Assembly: GCA_017591395.1 (NCBI GenBank)
Contig: WEDG01004963.1
Span: 1-64,000 of the forward strand
DNA length: 64,000 bases
Reading direction: 5' to 3'
DNA from: Schistocephalus solidus
Lineage: Eukaryota > Platyhelminthes > Cestoda > Diphyllobothriidea > Diphyllobothriidae
Shown one piece after another: positions 49,701-55,700 of the stretch. The notes beneath the pieces were generated by a model. That model saw only the letters and a list, made by a program, of their open reading frames with translations. It was not told the DNA's origin and made no database searches. Positions within the stretch are counted from its first letter, which is position 1, and each line of letters opens with the position of its first letter. The position numbers and the translations under genes are program-made.

Positions 49701-52700
49701 AGTGAAAAATGCACCGCGTAAATTGGCAGGTGTTAGGGTAAGCACGCCATTTTATGCATATTAAGAGAAATTTCCTTTAGTAAAATTTATTTATACGTAT
49801 TTATGATATGGGATTATAATTAGTTTCGGATCGTCCTTGAAATACCAGTGAATAGTTTGAATAGTTTTCAATCGATTGGTAATAATGCAGATCCTGTTCT
49901 AAGTGTTTATGAAAACCTTTAAAATAAGATAGTTCTTGAAAGCATTTACCGAAGTAGTGAGCTGTTGGATATTCTTTCGGTAGGGATGTCTACCCTAAGG
50001 GCACAGGAATAGGTACCGCTATACCCACTTAACATAGCTGGGCTTACTGTAAAGTTTAGAAATGGTGAAGACACCCGTGTCTTAACGCTAACACTAACCC
50101 TAAGATAAAACTAAACCGTCACATCAATCTTAACTCTAGCTCTACCCTAAACCTAAACCCTAAAGTTAACACGATAATATCATTAAGCATTAGCCTTATC
50201 ACGACCTAACCCCAACTCTACCCTAAAATTCAAACTTAACCCTAATACTTATCTTCATCCTAAACATTACCACCTTGGAAATTAGCACAAAATCGCATGT
50301 ATTGTGGACGGTTCCTTTTACCGAGTCCTGTTTATGCGGCCATAAAAGGCATCCTTATTATTGTTTCTAATCGAGACGACCGTTTGGGTCATAATTGTAG
50401 ATTCAGATGAACATGAAAACTCGTTGCCGAGAAAAAAGAAGCGTCAACAACAAAAAGCAACAATAAATACGCTTAAGAGCAATTAAAAACGTTTTAGACT
50501 AAGTTAATCGTTTAAAAAGCGCGTTACTTAGATACTTCGCCGACGAATAAATACGGACTTTACCTCTTTCCAAGGTTAAGTCCAGGTGAAAATGTGAATG
50601 CTTTATCGGTTTTGTGACTTCCTTGAAAATAACTGAAACATTTGCAGCTGAAAATAAACGAACTCCCTTTTCGCTTTATATTGGAATGTTTATGCTACAT
50701 TTTTTACTTAATGCTTCATTCTAAGACTGTAGATACACAACAAACTATCCAAATTTATATTAAGATTTTGTGAAAATTGCTAATTTTCTGTCCACTGCGT
50801 TTCTAAATTCCGGATAAGCAGAATATATATCATACAAAACGTATCCTATTGCATTCTTCTAATTGAACATAGGTTTTTCTGTTGTCCACCCCCACGGTAT
50901 TTTGTACGTATTTTCTTAATGGTCTTCATTTTCACGGCAGTAAAAGAAAAATACCGGTAAACAAGTTTATTCCTCTGTTCTGCCGCAAAATGCGTCAGCA
51001 CATTGCATTAAATATTTTTTAAAGCTGAATTCTTTGCTTTCTTTTGGAAAACAATGCGATTCCTTACACTTGCCCTCACCTGGATTTCATTGTATTCAGA
51101 TGAAAATTTGCGGTTCCAGAAGGGATTAAGATGAAACCTTTCTTACTTATATTCATGCTCTTTTATAGCAAAATGCACGAAAAGGATGGACTTTGTTCTG
51201 TTATCTTAAGTAACATAGGAAATTTCTTTGATGTCCAGCAACCTACGATTTCGCCCAAATCCTGCCCGTTTTCCTTCAATATGAGATTGAACATGTAGTG
51301 TCCTTTAGTAAAAGGCTTTTTGAGCCTTTAATCCAGCAAGCAAACCAAAACAACAAGACTAAAAGTACGCTAAAGTACTCACTTAAATTTTGATTACAGG
51401 TTGTATGAGTTAGATCACCTACTTTAGTTGGTATGTCGCCTTCACCTCTAGCATCATCAGTGAGCACGATCCTACCTTCCCGCCAAACTTCACCACTATA
51501 GCAAGGTGGATGCAGCTAGAGCCTCGCACCACTGTAATCGCGCATTTACCGCATGCAGCGACTTGTCGGAATCCATCAAGCCGAAACTGGCCTACCAGTG
51601 TCTGCAGACACTGACATACAGCAGGTGACCTAACTCATGCAATGTGCGACCACAATTAGCGTGAGCAATTGAGCGTACACTTGGTATTGTTATTTTGCTG
51701 TTCTGAATAGAGTTGAGGCTCAGAAAACCCTTTTAATAAAGAAAACTTCATGCTAAATCTTATGTGCTGAAGGAAAACAGGCAGGATGTAGGCGAAATCG
51801 GAGGTCACCGGACATTCAAAAACTTTCCTATGGCATTTAATGTCACAGAGTAAAGTCTATCGTTTTTATGTATTGTCATATAAAGGGACATGAACATAAG
51901 TAAGAAGGATCTCAAACAAATCTCTTTTGGAAGAGGAAAAGGTGATAAGAAGTCTACGAAAATCAGATGCAGGCAATTTTAAGGAAATCGATTGTTTTTC
52001 AGAACCGAGAAATGAATTCAGCTTTGAAAACAATTTTGTGCAAATTGCTGACGTTTTTTGTCAAAAAAACGCAGTAATAAAGTTGTTTACCAGCATCTTT
52101 GTTTTACTACGATGAAAATGAAGATTTTTTAACAAAAAGGCCTATAAGATATTGTGGAGATGAACTAAAGAATCATCTATGTTAAATTGGAAGTAGGCGA
52201 GAAGATAATTTATGCATAAGATAGTTCCCCCAATCCTGAATTTAGAAACGTGATAAACAGAAGATTAGCAGTTTTCACAAAAACTAAGTATATATTTGGA
52301 TAGTCTGTTGTGTATTTGGGGTCTCCGAACAGGGCACTAAAATAAAAAATGTGCCAAAACTAGTCTAATATGAAGCGAAAAGTGAGTTTTAAGCGTTGTT
52401 TCCTGGGTATGCATTTAAAACAAGCGTATACAACCGGAATTGTTGGTACCAACAAATTTTCTGACGGCTTAAAAACTACCAGCCGTCTTTGCATAACACA
52501 GATAACGAAAGGAAGTAGAAAGCAGTTTGAATTTACAGAAAATAAATACATAACAGCAAGGGTTAGAGGCTAATGTAAAGAATAATGAGATCCACGCGTT
52601 AGCTTAAAACTTCCGAGGAAAGCAAAGGTGGGGAGGAGGTAACACAAACTCACAGCCATGAGAAACATAGGGGTGGAAATTACCAAGGCAATCGTGGTCT

Positions 52701-55700
52701 AGTTGCGTGCAAAGGTCGAGTATCACCTTACGTATAAACGCTGCTTCCAAGTAGCGCCAGGCCCGAGTTGTTAGTGCCCGAACAAGTACTTGGAAAGCGG
52801 TTTTGAAGTCAACAGAGTGACCACTGTCCAATAGATGTTTAGTAATTAAAGACCGTGGTACTTTATTTTCTTTTTTAAACAGTCAATTAGGCAAATGCTC
52901 AGTGGCCCTGTGTGCCAATTGCCTTTGTGTTCGCCCAATGTACTTGCATCCACAAGTGCGTGTGAATTCATAAACACAATTTGGGGTGGCGTGCAACGGC
53001 AACGCATCCTTTGGATGGTTAATTGGCCGGCTTCTAGTAGGACTGATAAAGATGAGCTCAGCTGCATTGTATGTTCTTTCTATGGTGCAGCTAACCGTCG
53101 TTTGATTGCATTTGAAATACTGTCACCCTTAAAGGGTAAATATATCATAACGGGCTTTTTCGGAACTGAATGTTCCGTCACTTTTGGCCGTAAGAGGTGG
53201 CTGTATTTTTGAATGAAGCGTTTGGGATATCCGCAGTTATGTAAAGCTGATTTGATTGGTGCAATTTCTGTAGCAAGGGTTTCACTAGAGCTAATATATA
53301 GCGCTCTTTGGAAAATAGTATGTACCAGATTGCGTTTCCATTGTACTGGCCCAAAGCTTTTAAAGTGCAAGTATTGCCCTTTCCAGGTATTTTTTTGTGG
53401 AAGAAAGAGCGCCTTATCATCCTCTCTGAACATGAGGACACCTAGGAAGGGTAACGCGTTGCACTGTTCCATTTTCATTGTGAATTTTACCTTAGGATGA
53501 GATTTATTTATGGTAGTAAGACGTTCTTCAGCGTCTTTCTTGCCATCAACAATCGTGAATATATCATTCACGTATCTTCTGTATAATGCTCTCATCTGTA
53601 ATTTGAAAGACACCTTTTCTTCTATGTGACCCATAAAAACATCGGCGAAGGTTGGCCGAGTGGACTTCACATCGCGACTCAATCAATTTGTCTATAGAAT
53701 TGCCCATTAAACAGAAGCTGAAAATTTTTTGGTGTCACCCATGCACGTAGTACTTTGTCAGCGAAGTACCTAATTGGCCACCCTCTGTGGTGGCTAGACT
53801 AGCAAATCACGGCTGCAGTTTGGACCTCCAAAAACTGCCCCCAAATACAGATTTTAGCTTTCAGTCTAACCTGCTTGCCGGACGAGATGTAGGCAAAAGT
53901 GATGTTTTTCAGACGACGCAGAAAAAGCATCACATGTGGGCAGATGAGTTCCCTGGCAAATTCGCTCACTCCTGCGGCAGTTGAAGAGGGTCGACTGCCC
54001 GAGAGGGGCAGTCTAAAAACAGTCTTCCAAACACCCGCGGGTTCGAGGGAGGACGGAGTTATGTTGATACCGCCTTCGGCAAAAGCGACGCGAGGAACGG
54101 GAGTCTGGGCAAAGAGGGGATTTATCCACTCGGGTACGAGGATGGAACCAAGCTGCTGGTGGTCCTGCTCAGCACGCGTGCAGGGTCTTTGGAAGCGGAC
54201 GTGGAAACCGGCAGAGTGAACTTCAGGTCCATCGGTTACGGAGAGAAGACGGACTTGAAGCCAATGCCCTTGCGCCCTAACACACAAAAATAATGTTCGC
54301 AAGAGTCTCAGATTAGACAGTATGGTCAAAACTGACCAAGATACTCAAATATGCTATCACACAGAAAGCATACCTTATGTATAGCTGCAGTAGCAATTAG
54401 CACACATCATAATTTTCAGTTCTTACATAGCCAAAGGTGCTTTGTTAGACTTGGCTGAAAAACTGTCCGAGTAAATTTACCAAATACAATAAGGGAAATT
54501 CCTAAGTTAGGTTAGTGCGTATCCTCTTTTACTTACGATAGTGGCATAGGTTTACAGCATCCACCAACAGTGCCTAAAAGTTAACCTTCCATGTTTCACT
54601 TGTTAGGAAATTGCGCCATATGGAAAATGGGTCTAACACGCACCGGGTTGTTTCACTATTGGTTATCGTTCCAAGCTACAAAGTATGTATGATCCTTAAA
54701 AAAACGATTTATTTCCCCTGGATGAGAGTCACATTCTCTGAAACAAAAGGGTTATTTGGCTGGCAGTCCGCACTCGCATTAGCATCTATAATCAGAGACA
54801 GCATCAGACAGAGGCAACGGATGCAGACTTACTAATAAATCAACAGATATTTTACACGAAACGAAAGCTTGCGCAAAAGCCTCAGAAGGTTTCATGAGTA
54901 CGATTTGGCAAAACCCAGGAAAGGGAGTAAGGGTTCAGATGGTGACAACCTAAAGCCGACCACCGAAATGAGCCTAGCAGAATAATAAAAATTAAACACC
55001 TCTACTTTTTACAAAGTAAGTAGATAGGTATAATTATTATGTTTTCAGAAAGGTACAACAATGCGTCCTCATCAAACCAACCCAGATAGTCTCCACCTTC
55101 AAGCACATAACAGTAAGCAAAAATTAACGCCGTAAGTAATGAGCGAGTGCAGACCCCACCGATGTACGGGATTATGATAGAATTAAGCTAACCTCTAAAA
55201 AGAGTACTGATCTTTTCTTTAAACGTGACACCTCTACATGCTGCTATAACACTTTTGCAACAAAATCCGTCGCATACCATGCATTAAGTCTTGGAAGTAG
55301 GTTATTGGCTGATAAGTTTTGCGGCCTGAGTTGCTTAATCCCTTCTACCCAAAAATATTAGACAGTTTGATCAGGATTAGTTATATGGCCCCTTAAACAG
55401 CACACCGGTATAGGAAAGCCTCGACTAAATAATAGAGGTTGGCCCTGTGTTAAATTCCAGGAAGGGTAGATTTTCCCGTGCCCTAAAGCTAACACTAGCC
55501 CTAACATAAGCCTAAACCATAGCCGTAATCTTCACACTAACCCCACCTACAGGTAATAATACCATTTCCGTTGACCCCAAAATTAACACTACCGTCAATC
55601 CTAACCCTAACCATTGTGCGCAGTTTCTGCCATGGCCGGTTTAGGGGGCCGTATAAGTAATCCCTACCAGGAGATTAGTTAATACACAGAACATTACCAA

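Noticed and set aside
52895..53500. Plus-strand frames of about 100 codons
   Set aside because: They are antisense of PLE-3 reverse transcriptase and endonuclease sequence.
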